Shown: positions 8,094-16,200 of the stretch, piece after piece | How positions within the stretch are numbered: the first letter of the stretch is position 1 | Layout: each line of letters starts with the position of its first letter | Assembly: GCA_937886325.1 (NCBI GenBank) | Contig: CALABV010000152.1 | Span: 1-19,388 of the forward strand | Direction of reading: 5' to 3' | Origin: an uncultured Geobacter sp. | Lineage (GTDB): Bacteria > Desulfobacterota > Desulfuromonadia > Geobacterales > Geobacteraceae | Length of the DNA: 19,388 bases | Translations under genes and position numbers: made by a program | Notes under the pieces: generated by a model | Told to the model about the DNA's origin: nothing | The model's database searches: none | The model's input: only the letters and a program-made list of their open reading frames with translations

Positions 8094-8120
8094 TAAAGGT
8101 TTATGAGGTTGTGCCGATAT
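8094..8120 (+). promoter_or_regulatory. Sigma-28 (FliA) promoter of cheW
   Basis: TAAAGGTT (8094-8101), 11 nt, then GCCGATAT (8113-8120). The known enterobacterial FliA consensus is TAAAGTTT, N11, GCCGATAA, so 14 of 16 bases match with the exact spacer. The predicted start is near 8126, about 30 nt before the cheW ATG, a sensible leader length. It fits the chemotaxis function of the downstream gene. Confidence 0.82.
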
Positions 8121-8159
8121 CTATGAGAAGCAGATGAAATATTCCGGCAGGAGGTCGTC

Positions 8160-8642
8160 ATGGAGGCTAACCGAGCGGGCATGGAAGAGATCCACCACAT
8201 GGTAGGTTTTACTGTGGGTACTGAAGAATATTGCGTGGATATCCTGAAAGTGCAGGAAATCATCCGGATGATGGAGATTACCAAGATCCCCAACGCTCCG
8301 GATTACGCGGAGGGAGTCATTAATCTGCGCGGAAAGGTTATTCCCGTTATTGATTTCAGGAAACGCTTCAACCTCGCGGAGGACTGCAACGGGAATGCGG
8401 ACTCCCGACGAATCGTGGTGGTCGACATCGCGGGCGCTACCATCGGTTTGATTGTGGATCAGGTTTCCCACGTAATCAAATTGGAAAGCGACAAGGTCAG
8501 CGCGACCCCGGATGCGGTAAAGAATGGAAGTGGAAGGTGTTTCAGCGGTATCGGCCGGTTGGGCGAAAAACTGATTATCCTGCTGGATGTGGAAGGCATG
8601 TTCGGCGAGGGTGAGCTTGACTGGACCGCCGAGGCTGCCTGA
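8160..8642 (+). CDS. cheW: Chemotaxis coupling protein CheW
   Basis: The 160-residue single CheW domain couples chemoreceptors to the kinase CheA in cytoplasmic receptor arrays. Visible family features are the N-terminal strand HHMVGFTVGTEEYCVDI, the segment VQEIIRMMEITKIPNAP, the highly conserved GVINLRGKVIPVIDFRKRF (about 58-76), and GLIVDQVSHVI. Start ATG follows AGGAGG (8149-8154) with 5-nt spacing. No receptor, cheA or other che gene lies in the window, so this is a solitary copy. Expression with the late flagellar regulon is likely from the promoter at 8094. A terminator follows 30 nt after the stop. Confidence 0.96.
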   Translation: MEANRAGMEEIHHMVGFTVGTEEYCVDILKVQEIIRMMEITKIPNAPDYAEGVINLRGKVIPVIDFRKRFNLAEDCNGNADSRRIVVVDIAGATIGLIVDQVSHVIKLESDKVSATPDAVKNGSGRCFSGIGRLGEKLIILLDVEGMFGEGELDWTAEAA

Positions 8643-8672
8643 CACTTTTCTCATATCCAGCCTGTTTTCACG

Positions 8673-8699
8673 GGGCGCTCATGGCGGGCGCCCTTTTTT
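8673..8699 (+). terminator. Terminator of cheW
   Basis: GGGCGC (8673-8678) pairs with GCGCCC (8688-8693) around a 9-nt loop, followed by six T. Confidence 0.88.
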
Positions 8700-8743
8700 G
8701 ATCCGTCTATAGGTACAACGTCTTCGTTCCAGGGTGAAAAGCG

Positions 8744-8773
8744 TTGACACCCCCGTTTGGAAAGGTGTAGAAA
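8744..8773 (+). promoter_or_regulatory. Possible sigma-70 promoter of nadE
   Basis: A perfect TTGACA (8744-8749) is followed after 18 nt by a weak TAGAAA (8768-8773). The placement 70-80 nt before the nadE start is suitable, but the -10 is poor. Confidence 0.35.
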
Positions 8774-8848
8774 GAGTGCGGAAATCCGGCATCCACGGGC
8801 ATTTTCGCCGTCATGCCGTCAACGGACCTTCTGGAAGGGGAGAAACCC

Positions 8849-10927
8849 ATGAGCCCTCGGCATGAATTCTTCAACATGTATTCCCACAATTTCATACGAA
8901 CCGCGGTTGCCCTTCCTGAAGTCAAGGTCGCTGACCCCGCGTTCAACGCCCGCCGGACCATCTCCCTGCTGGAACAGGCCGGAGAGCGTAAGATTCTTCT
9001 GGCCGCTTTCCCTGAACTGGGTCTTTCCGCATATACCTGCGAGGACCTTTTCCACCAGCAGACTCTCCTGGATGGATGTATCACCGCGCTCGGCTCCATA
9101 TTGGATGCGTCACGCTCCATACCTGTTATCGGGATCGTCGGTCTGCCGCTTCGTGTTGATGGACTGCTCTTCAATTGCGCGGCGGTTTTCTGCCGGGGAA
9201 GAGTGCTCGGGATCGCCGCGAAGACGTACCTGCCCAATTATCGTGAGTTCTACGAGTTGCGACAATTCGCTTCGGCGGACAATACCCTGCGTGACAGCAT
9301 CGACCTGCCGGGCCGGAATGACATACCATTCGGCAACCGGCTGCTGTTCCAGGTGGAGAACCAGAAACTCCTCACCTTTTTCGTGGAAATCTGCGAGGAC
9401 GTGTGGGTGCCGATTCCGCCGTCATCCTATGCGGCCCTTGCCGGGGCAACCGTTCTCGTCAATCTCTCGGCATCCAACATAACTGTGGGCAAGGCCGACT
9501 ATCGGCGCCAGCTGGTCGCCAACCAGTCGGGTCGATGCCTCTCCGCCTACCTGTACAGCGCGGCAGGGACCGGGGAATCCACGACCGACCTGGCGTGGGA
9601 CGGACACGGAATGATCTGTGAAAACGGGTCCTTCGTGGCGGAAACGAAGAGGTTTTCATACGGGGATCAGCTCGTATCCGGTGATATCGACCTGGATCGC
9701 CTCGTCCAGGAGCGGATGCGCCAGAACAGCTTCGGCCAGTCGATTCACCGCCTGCGGGACTCTCTCCGCGATTTCCGCACCATCACCTTCAAGGCAGACC
9801 TGCCGTTGCGGGATTATCTTCCGCTGGAGCGGCGATATGAGCGTTTTCCGTTTGTGCCGAGCGATCCCGCGAGGAGGGACGAGCGATGTCGGGAAGTCTA
9901 TGAGATTCAGGTCCAGGCCCTGGTAAAGCGGTTCAAATCCACCGGCGCGGACAAGATGATCATCGGCATTTCGGGCGGCCTGGACTCGACCCAGGCCCTC
10001 ATTGTCTGTGCCAGGGCCATGGATGTCATGGGACTCTCCCGTTTTCACATCCTCGCCTATACCATGCCCGGTTTCGCCACCAGCCAGCGCACTCTGGACC
10101 AGGCTCGGGAACTCATCAGAACCGTCGGCTGCACCTACCGAGAGATCGATATCCGTCCCAGCTGTCTCCAGATGCTCAAGGATATCGGGCACCCCTTCCA
10201 TGAGGGAAAACCCGTGTACGACGTGACCTTCGAGAATGTCCAGGCAGGGGAAAGGACCAGCCATCTCTTCCGCCTCGCCAATCAGTACGGCGGCATCGTG
10301 GTGGGGACCAGCGACCTGAGCGAAATGGCTCTCGGCTGGTGCACCTACGGCGTGGGCGACCACATGGCCCACTACCACGTGAATGCCAGCGTCCCGAAAA
10401 CCCTTATCCAGTACCTTATCCGCTGGGCCGCGCTCACGGATCAACTGGGTCCGGAGGTGAGCCCGGTTCTCAGGGATATCCTGGAAACAGAGATCAGCCC
10501 GGAACTCGTGCCGGGTCAGGATTCCAGCGGGCAGCCGGTTCAGCGCACCGAGGATATTGTAGGACCCTACGAAGTGCAGGATTTCATCCTCTACTACACC
10601 CTCCGTCTCGGCTACCTGCCTCGCAAGGTCGCCTTCATGGCGTGGAACGCCTGGCATGACAAGACGGTCGGCGGATGGCCGGACATACCGGAGTCGAAAC
10701 GGCACCACTATACCCTGTACGAGATAAAGAAATGGATGCGGGTGTTTCTGCGCAGATTCTTCAAGACCAGCCAGTTCAAGAGGACCTGTGTCCCCAACTC
10801 GCCCAAGGTAGGGTCCGGCGGTTCCCTGTCGCCGCGCGGCGACTGGCGGGCGCCCAGCGACGGCGAAGCCGATGCATGGCTCGCGGAACTGGATCGGATT
10901 CCGGACGGAGTCGATTCCGAAGAATAA
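8849..10927 (+). CDS. nadE: Glutamine-dependent NAD+ synthetase
   Basis: Cytoplasmic enzyme that makes NAD+ from deamido-NAD+, ATP and ammonia drawn from glutamine. The 692-residue form has an N-terminal nitrilase-type glutaminase domain (about 1-290) with its Glu-Lys-Cys triad visible: E56 in FPELGLS, K125 in AAKTYLPNYREFYE and C182 in VEICEDVW. An ammonia-tunnel linker leads to the C-terminal ATP-pyrophosphatase domain with the P-loop SGGLDST (374-380) and the motif GTSDLSEMALGWCTYGVGDH. I chose the ATG at 8849 because GAAGGGGAG lies 8 nt upstream; the in-frame ATG at 8813 has no ribosome site and would add 12 residues. Length and order match the large bacterial NadE form. It is a single gene ended by a strong hairpin. 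Confidence 0.97.
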   Translation: MSPRHEFFNMYSHNFIRTAVALPEVKVADPAFNARRTISLLEQAGERKILLAAFPELGLSAYTCEDLFHQQTLLDGCITALGSILDASRSIPVIGIVGLPLRVDGLLFNCAAVFCRGRVLGIAAKTYLPNYREFYELRQFASADNTLRDSIDLPGRNDIPFGNRLLFQVENQKLLTFFVEICEDVWVPIPPSSYAALAGATVLVNLSASNITVGKADYRRQLVANQSGRCLSAYLYSAAGTGESTTDLAWDGHGMICENGSFVAETKRFSYGDQLVSGDIDLDRLVQERMRQNSFGQSIHRLRDSLRDFRTITFKADLPLRDYLPLERRYERFPFVPSDPARRDERCREVYEIQVQALVKRFKSTGADKMIIGISGGLDSTQALIVCARAMDVMGLSRFHILAYTMPGFATSQRTLDQARELIRTVGCTYREIDIRPSCLQMLKDIGHPFHEGKPVYDVTFENVQAGERTSHLFRLANQYGGIVVGTSDLSEMALGWCTYGVGDHMAHYHVNASVPKTLIQYLIRWAALTDQLGPEVSPVLRDILETEISPELVPGQDSSGQPVQRTEDIVGPYEVQDFILYYTLRLGYLPRKVAFMAWNAWHDKTVGGWPDIPESKRHHYTLYEIKKWMRVFLRRFFKTSQFKRTCVPNSPKVGSGGSLSPRGDWRAPSDGEADAWLAELDRIPDGVDSEE

Positions 10928-10933
10928 AATGAA

Positions 10934-10974
10934 GAAACCGGCGCCCCAATCTCACGGGCGCCGGTTTCTTGTTT
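10934..10974 (+). terminator. Terminator of nadE
   Basis: A perfect 13-bp stem, GAAACCGGCGCCC (10934-10946) with GGGCGCCGGTTTC (10956-10968), has a 9-nt loop followed by TTGTTTG. On the minus strand the sequence after the hairpin is also T-rich, so it could act in both directions. Confidence 0.85.
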
Positions 10975-10981
10975 GAAGTGG

Positions 10982-11020
10982 AGCCGGTATGCCGTTTCAG
11001 TAAACGGAATACCGGCTTTT
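10982..11020. terminator. Second hairpin between nadE and the rubredoxin gene
   Basis: AGCCGGTAT (10982-10990) pairs with ATACCGGCT (11009-11017). An inner CCGTTT/AAACGG extends the stem to 15 bp with one G-A mismatch and a four-base loop CAGT. TTTTG follows on the + strand. With the first hairpin it separates the convergent nadE and rubredoxin/flavodiiron transcripts. Confidence 0.65.
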
Positions 11021-11033
11021 GTCGCAGTGGTTG

Positions 11034-11153
11034 CTATCTGAGCGGAACGAATTTCGAACCGTCTGCTCCGCAGGGGGGACACTGTTTCGGTGGTGCATCA
11101 CCTTCATGTTTGTAACCGCAGACCGTGCACTGCCACTCTTTCGTTCTTGGCAT
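11034..11153 (-). CDS. Small rubredoxin-like protein, 39 residues
   Basis: This short gene encodes MPRTKEWQCTVCGY followed by KHEGDAPPKQCPPCG and ends FVPLR. Four Cys in two CxxC knuckles (C9, C12, C25, C28) would hold one iron. The pattern W-x-C-x2-CGY-x-HEG-x2-P is that of the rubredoxin domain at the C-terminus of rubrerythrins, here as a free-standing protein shorter than classic rubredoxin (about 52). AGGAG lies 7 nt before the ATG. It is the last gene of the perR-like/flavodiiron operon, 39 nt after the flavodiiron stop, so electron delivery to the flavodiiron enzyme is the likely job, by analogy with known rubredoxin-flavodiiron pairs. Confidence 0.92.
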   Translation of the reverse strand: MPRTKEWQCTVCGYKHEGDAPPKQCPPCGADGSKFVPLR

Positions 11154-11192
11154 TTTGATACTCCTTTCTTCGTGTGAGGTAACGCCCCTTTT

Positions 11193-12407
11193 TCAGAAGC
11201 GCGTGTGGTATTCCTTCAATTTCGCCGCGAAATTCCTTCCGAACTGGTAGCACTTCTCTTCATCTTCCGTTGAGGGTTTGTAGATGATCTGCAGACCCGG
11301 GTCAAAGGCTTCCAGTCCCATCTTGCCGAAGGTTTCGTAACATTCCTTTACTGCTCCCCCGCCCCAACCGTAGCTGCCGAAAGCGCCGACCATGCGGTTT
11401 TTGGGTCTGAGCCCGCGAATATGGGTGAGGCATTCCGCCACGGTCGGATACATGATGTTGTTGAGGGTGGGGGTGCCGAAGAGGGTACCCCGCGCCTTCC
11501 AGAATTCCTTGATAATGACGTTCATGGGGGTTGCCCTCAGTTTCAGGACCCGGCAATCGACCCCCTCGTCCATGATGCCTTCGGAGATGGGGCCGGACAT
11601 TATTTCCGTGCTCTTCCACATGGTGTCATAGATGATGAGCGCACGGAGATCCGTTTTGCCGCTCGCCATGGCCACGTAGGAATCCACGACCTGTTGAGGA
11701 TTCTTGCGCCAGATGATGCCGTGGTCCGGGGCGATTATCTTCGGCTGAATGCCCAGTTTCCCCAGATTTGAGACAGCATCCAGTATCAGTTGCCCGAAGG
11801 GCATGAGGATGTTTGCGTAGTAATCGACAACCGCGTCGTCCAGGACGACCGAAGAGACGCAGGTACTGAAATCATCATCGAACCGGGCTGATGACGCCAG
11901 ATGCTGTCCGAACCCGTCCTGGCTGAAGAGGGTTTCCGCTTCCTTGCAGTACGTCATCATGGAATCGGGCCAGTGAAGCATGGGGGTTTCGATGAAGAGC
12001 AGGGTGTTCTTGCCTATATTCAGGGTGTCGCCGGTCTTGACGATGTGAAATTTCCACTGCGAGGTGTCGAAGAAACGGTCGAGACCCCTTTTGCCCCTTT
12101 CGGTTATATGGATGGTCGCATCCGGGCAGAGGGACATTATCTTGTCGATAGCGGATACGTGGTCGTTTTCAATGTGATTGACTACCACATGCTTGATTTG
12201 TGCCGGGTCAACCAGGCTTCGGATATGTTTAATCGTGATGTCCGCGAAGTCGTACTTTACCGCGTCAACGAGGGTGATCTCCGTGTCCTTGATCAGGTAG
12301 TTGTTATAGGTGGTGCCGCGTGGGGTCTCGTAGCCGTGAAAATCCCTGACAGACCAGTCAATGGCCCCGACCCAGAAGAAATCCTTTTTCAGTTCAACAG
12401 GTTTCAT
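11193..12407 (-). CDS. fprA: Flavodiiron protein (class A), O2/NO reductase
   Basis: The 404-residue two-domain enzyme reduces O2 to water or NO to N2O in the cytoplasm of anaerobes. The N-terminal beta-lactamase-like domain (about 1-250) carries the full diiron ligand set: H78, E80, D82 and H83 in NHIENDH, H145 in MLHWPDS, D164 in FSQDGFG and H229 in APDHG. The C-terminal flavodoxin-like FMN domain begins near 253 with LIIYDTMWKST and contains FGSYGWGGGAVK. No extra rubredoxin or flavin reductase domain is fused, so an external donor is needed; the adjacent rubredoxin gene fits. GGAGGA precedes the ATG by three to four bases. It lies 64 nt downstream of the perR-like gene in the same direction. 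Confidence 0.95.
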   Translation of the reverse strand: MKPVELKKDFFWVGAIDWSVRDFHGYETPRGTTYNNYLIKDTEITLVDAVKYDFADITIKHIRSLVDPAQIKHVVVNHIENDHVSAIDKIMSLCPDATIHITERGKRGLDRFFDTSQWKFHIVKTGDTLNIGKNTLLFIETPMLHWPDSMMTYCKEAETLFSQDGFGQHLASSARFDDDFSTCVSSVVLDDAVVDYYANILMPFGQLILDAVSNLGKLGIQPKIIAPDHGIIWRKNPQQVVDSYVAMASGKTDLRALIIYDTMWKSTEIMSGPISEGIMDEGVDCRVLKLRATPMNVIIKEFWKARGTLFGTPTLNNIMYPTVAECLTHIRGLRPKNRMVGAFGSYGWGGGAVKECYETFGKMGLEAFDPGLQIIYKPSTEDEEKCYQFGRNFAAKLKEYHTRF

Positions 12408-12471
12408 GTTTCCTCCTTTGAATCATTTCATAGTATGCAATGATAGAGCTCCAGCAATCGCCTCCCGCTAT

Positions 12472-12942
12472 TCATTTACTTTTTTCATCAAGGAGACGAC
12501 CGCTACAGGCCGAACATGTTCCGGTAAAGGTGATGGAATAGTCCGCTATTTCGAAATCCTTTTCGATCCCGGCGGGAAGCCGCAAATTGTTCAGATCGTT
12601 GTCGAAAAGGTCTATCACCACGCCGCAATTGGTACATGTGAGGTGGTGGTGCCGGGTCGTGTCCGCATCGAATCTCGCCTTTGATTCAGGGTTGCTGATT
12701 TTTTTCGCCAGACCGATGGATACGAATGTCTCCAGTACGCGGTACACCGTTGTTCGGGATACACCCTTAATCTTGTCGGCAACGTCGTCGTACACCTGAT
12801 CGGCGGTGGGGTGATCAATGCGTGAAGCAAGGCACTCGAGAATAACGCGTCGCTGGATAGTCAGGGCGAGACCGTTTCTTTTGCATACCGCTTCAAATTC
12901 TCTTGTCTTGTTTTTGCATATAGCAAGCATGTCTCTTTCCAT
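12472..12942 (-). CDS. perR: Fur-family regulator, PerR-like
   Basis: The 156-residue protein (from ATG 12942) has the Fur-family winged helix (LALTIQRRVILECL, DHPTADQVYDDV, VSRTTVYRVLETF) and a C-terminal dimer/metal domain. Two CxxC pairs (C103/C106, C143/C146) should hold structural zinc. Residues matching the PerR sensing site are present: H44 in DHPTAD, D92 in RFDAD, His98-100, and D111 in CGVVIDL, where PerR has Asp and Fur usually Glu. This favours a peroxide sensor, but it is not proof. Start is uncertain: ATG 12942 has no ribosome site and lies about at the predicted transcription start, whereas ATG 12930 (four residues later) follows GGAAAGAG. It leads the flavodiiron-rubredoxin operon, and a Fur-type box covers its promoter. 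Confidence 0.9.
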   Translation of the reverse strand: MERDMLAICKNKTREFEAVCKRNGLALTIQRRVILECLASRIDHPTADQVYDDVADKIKGVSRTTVYRVLETFVSIGLAKKISNPESKARFDADTTRHHHLTCTNCGVVIDLFDNDLNNLRLPAGIEKDFEIADYSITFTGTCSACSGRLLDEKSK

Positions 12943-12949
12943 GTTTTGC

Positions 12950-12978
12950 AAGATATGTCGTTTGGTAATAATTGTCAA
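12950..12978 (-). promoter_or_regulatory. Promoter of the perR-like/fprA/rubredoxin operon with Fur/PerR-type box
   Basis: Read on the minus strand: TTGACA (12973-12978), 17 nt, TATCTT (12950-12955). Overlapping the -35 and spacer is the 17-bp inverted repeat TTGGTAATAATTGTCAA (12962-12978 on the + strand). Its core TGGTAATaATTGTCA matches the known Fur-type 7-1-7 box TGATAATnATTATCA at 12 of 14 positions. A bound regulator would block RNA polymerase, so autorepression is expected. The predicted start lies 6-8 nt after the -10, at or next to the first ATG. Confidence 0.72.
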
Positions 12979-13107
12979 GAAGAAATTTGTATGATTTTGC
13001 TTCGTATTCCGGCCTGGCTTCCAACTGTTTGTGCATGCAATCACGCCCACGGATCACGTGCCACGGGGCAGGGACGTTCGCATGTCATCCTGATACGTTC
13101 GATCATT

Positions 13108-13177
13108 TCAAATTTATTGATTATAATTGCTGTCAACTGTACAAAAAAGTTTATTAATTTTTATATAATGCTATAAT
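13108..13177 (+). promoter_or_regulatory. AT-rich probable promoter region of the GGDEF-EAL gene
   Basis: This stretch is far richer in A and T than its surroundings and has two TATAAT boxes (13164-13169 and 13172-13177) about 110 nt before the GTG start. No good -35 box stands at the right distance (TTTATT at 13150 is 16 nt before the second). The rest of 13051-13287 shows no gene. Confidence 0.4.
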
Positions 13178-13287
13178 CCTTCGCCGAGATGCTATCCGTG
13201 TTCGGGTCGAACAGGTCGCGAATCCTGTTGTTGTTGTCTTTTCGCGCAAGGGAATAGAAGAAATTCATCGCAGGCGGTATCTGGGCC

Positions 13288-16200
13288 GTGGGCATTCAAA
13301 CAAAGGTTTCCGATACAAAGAACTCCCCATCAGTCCCCATTCCATTGGTGGCAACAGGGATCGTGCTCATCAATCTTTTTGTCATCGTTCTCGCGGGATT
13401 GTCGCTGCGTCAGAGCAGAATCCAGTGTGAAAACCGGGCGGCGGTTACGACTCAGAACCTGGCACAGGTGCTTGAACAGTCCGTTAACGGTTCCTTTTCA
13501 AAGATTGATATGACCCTGCTTTCCATTGTTGACGAAATTGAAGGTCGGCTCGCCAATGGGGATAGTGATCAGAGGGATATGGGGTCTTTTCTCGCACGGA
13601 AGTCAAGGCAGCTGCCGGAGCTTGAGGCTATTCGCATGACAAACACCGAGGGGGAGATCGTCGTTGGGGGAGGGACCGGTAGAAGTCTGAAGAGCGTAGC
13701 AGACCGACATTATTTTAAAAAGCTGAAATCGGACCCGGATACCGGGCTGGTGCTGTCCAAACCGGTTGAGAGCCGCGTTACCGGCGCATGGGTGTTGATT
13801 CTCGCACGGAGCATAAAGAAACCTGACGGTTCTTTTGCAGGCGTTGTTTACGGAGTAGTGCCGCTGGAGTATTTCCGAAAACTTCTTGCAACGGTTGATG
13901 TGGGCAAGCGAGGGGTTATTTCGTTACGGGACGGGGATTTGGGGATAATTGCCCGGTATCCCGATCCGCGGGGGACACCAGGAACGGTAGGCATCAAGGG
14001 CCTGTCGAAGGAGTTTCAGAAGCTCCTCGCAACCGGGCAAAAGACGGGAACATTCACGGCACGTCCTCCCGTTGACAATATCCGGCGATTGTATACTTTT
14101 CGTAAATCCTCGAAGTTTCCCATTTATATCAATGTCGGTCTGGCAACTGACGATATTCTCGCCGAATGGCGGCGCGATCACATAAAAACGGCCGCTGTGG
14201 TTTTGCTGTTTTGCCTGTTCACACTGGGTACGTCTCGACGCATAGTGAAGGACTGGAAACTCAGGAATGAGGCGGTCAAGGCTCTTGTGTCCCAGGAAGC
14301 GAAATTCCGCACCTTCGCCGACTACACACATGATTGGGAGTTCTGGCTCGATCCCGATGGTTCATTTATTCATTCGTCACCATCCTGCAAGAGGATTACC
14401 GGGTACGAAGCGGAGGAGTTCTACAGTGATCCCGGCCTTCTTCTTCGAGTCATTCACACGGAAGACCGCGAACGGTACACACTCTTTCAGCGTGAAGTGT
14501 TGACCGGAAACAATTCCGACTGTCTGGTCTTCCGGATACTCCGCGCCGACGGAGCGGAGCAGTGGCTGGAACTCGTCTTTCACCCGATTATTGACGAATC
14601 GGGGGCATTTCTCGGGACACGCGGCAGTATCCGTGATATTTCAAAGCGCAAGCTGGCGGAACAGCGTCTTGCCGACCTGAACGAGGAACGGTTGCTTGCA
14701 GTTGAGAAGTTGAGAAACAGCGAGGCTACACTCCGCTCTATCACCTCATCTACGCGGGATGCAATCGTCATGGTCGACGATAAGGGAAAGATATCATTCT
14801 GGAATGAAGCCGCGGAGCAGATCTTCGGCTGGAAAAAAACGGAGGCTGTCGGTAAAGACATCCATCCGTTAATTATTCCTGAAAACCTTCACGGGGCTTT
14901 TCTTGACGGAATGAGGCGTTTTTCCGCAAGCGGAACGGGCGCGGCCATCGGCACGACGACCGAGCTTCCGGCTCTGCGCCGGGATACTACGGAGATTCCG
15001 GTCGAAATCTCCCTTTCATCCGTGAATCTCAAAGGACGATGGTATGGGGTCGGTATCATTCGCGACATTCGTGAACGCAAGCGTATCGAGGCGGAAATTG
15101 AGCATCTGGCGTACCACGATGCCTTGACCGGACTTCCGAACAGACTTCTTCTTGATGACAGGCTCAGCCAGGCAATAGCCCATGCTGCCAGGGAAGGGTA
15201 TATGACGGCGGTGCTCATGTTCGACCTGGACAATTTCAAGTCGGTAAACGACACGCTCGGCCATCCCGCGGGCGACCGTCTTCTGAAAAAGGTGGTGGAA
15301 CGGGTCCGGAAACAACTGCGGAAAAGCGACACGATTGCCCGTATGGGCGGTGACGAGTTTATTGTCGTGCTTTCCGAGATTCATGTGCCTGAGGATGCCG
15401 CCCACACCGCACATAACTTGCTGGAGAAGTTTTCGGAACCTTTCGAGCTGGATCAGCAGGAAATCTATACCTCGGCAAGCGTCGGCATCTCACTCTATCC
15501 CATTGACGGTGTAACCACCGAAGCACTGCTGAAAAATGCCGATATTGCCATGTATCACGCAAAACAGCATGGCAGGAATTCTTTCCACTTCTATACCGAA
15601 GAGATAAACCGGAGGACCGAAGAACGGCTCCTCCTGGAGAATGAGCTGCGCCATGCCGTGTCTCGGGAAGAATTCGTTCTCCATTACCAGCCGTGTTTCG
15701 ACCTGCAATCGGGTGAGGTGGGCGGGGTAGAGGCGCTCATCCGCTGGGAACACCCGCAACGTGGGTTGCTCGCGCCTAATCGTTTCATATCCATTGCGGA
15801 GGAGACCGGCTTGATTATTCCCATCGGCGAGTGGGTTGTGAAGTGTGCCTGCCGGTATCTCAGGGAACTGCACCGCTCCGGTTTGACCTGGATGACCATG
15901 AGTCTCAATGTGTCGGGAAAGCAATTGAGAAGTCCGAACCTCATCGGGTTGATTGGCGTTGTCCTTGCCGAAATTGATGTCGATCCTGCTTTCCTTGAGG
16001 TTGAGCTTACCGAGAGTTCGGTTATGGAAAATGTGGAGGAGTCCCGGTGCTACATGGATGCTCTCAAGATGATTGGCGTGAAGCTTGCCCTGGATGATTT
16101 CGGTACCGGGTATTCGTCTCTCAGCTACCTGAAACGCTTCCCTCTCGACCGGTTGAAGATCGACAGGTCTTTTGTCAGGGACTGTCCCGCAAACGGAGAC

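Noticed and set aside
9656..10708. 350-residue minus-strand open frame inside nadE
   Set aside because: It is the antisense shadow of the NAD synthetase coding sequence, whose catalytic motifs are all on the + strand.
13117..13130. TTGATTATAATTGC as a second Fur/PerR box
   Set aside because: Although AT-rich with a short palindrome (ATTATAAT), it fits the 7-1-7 box poorly compared with the site at 12962-12978.
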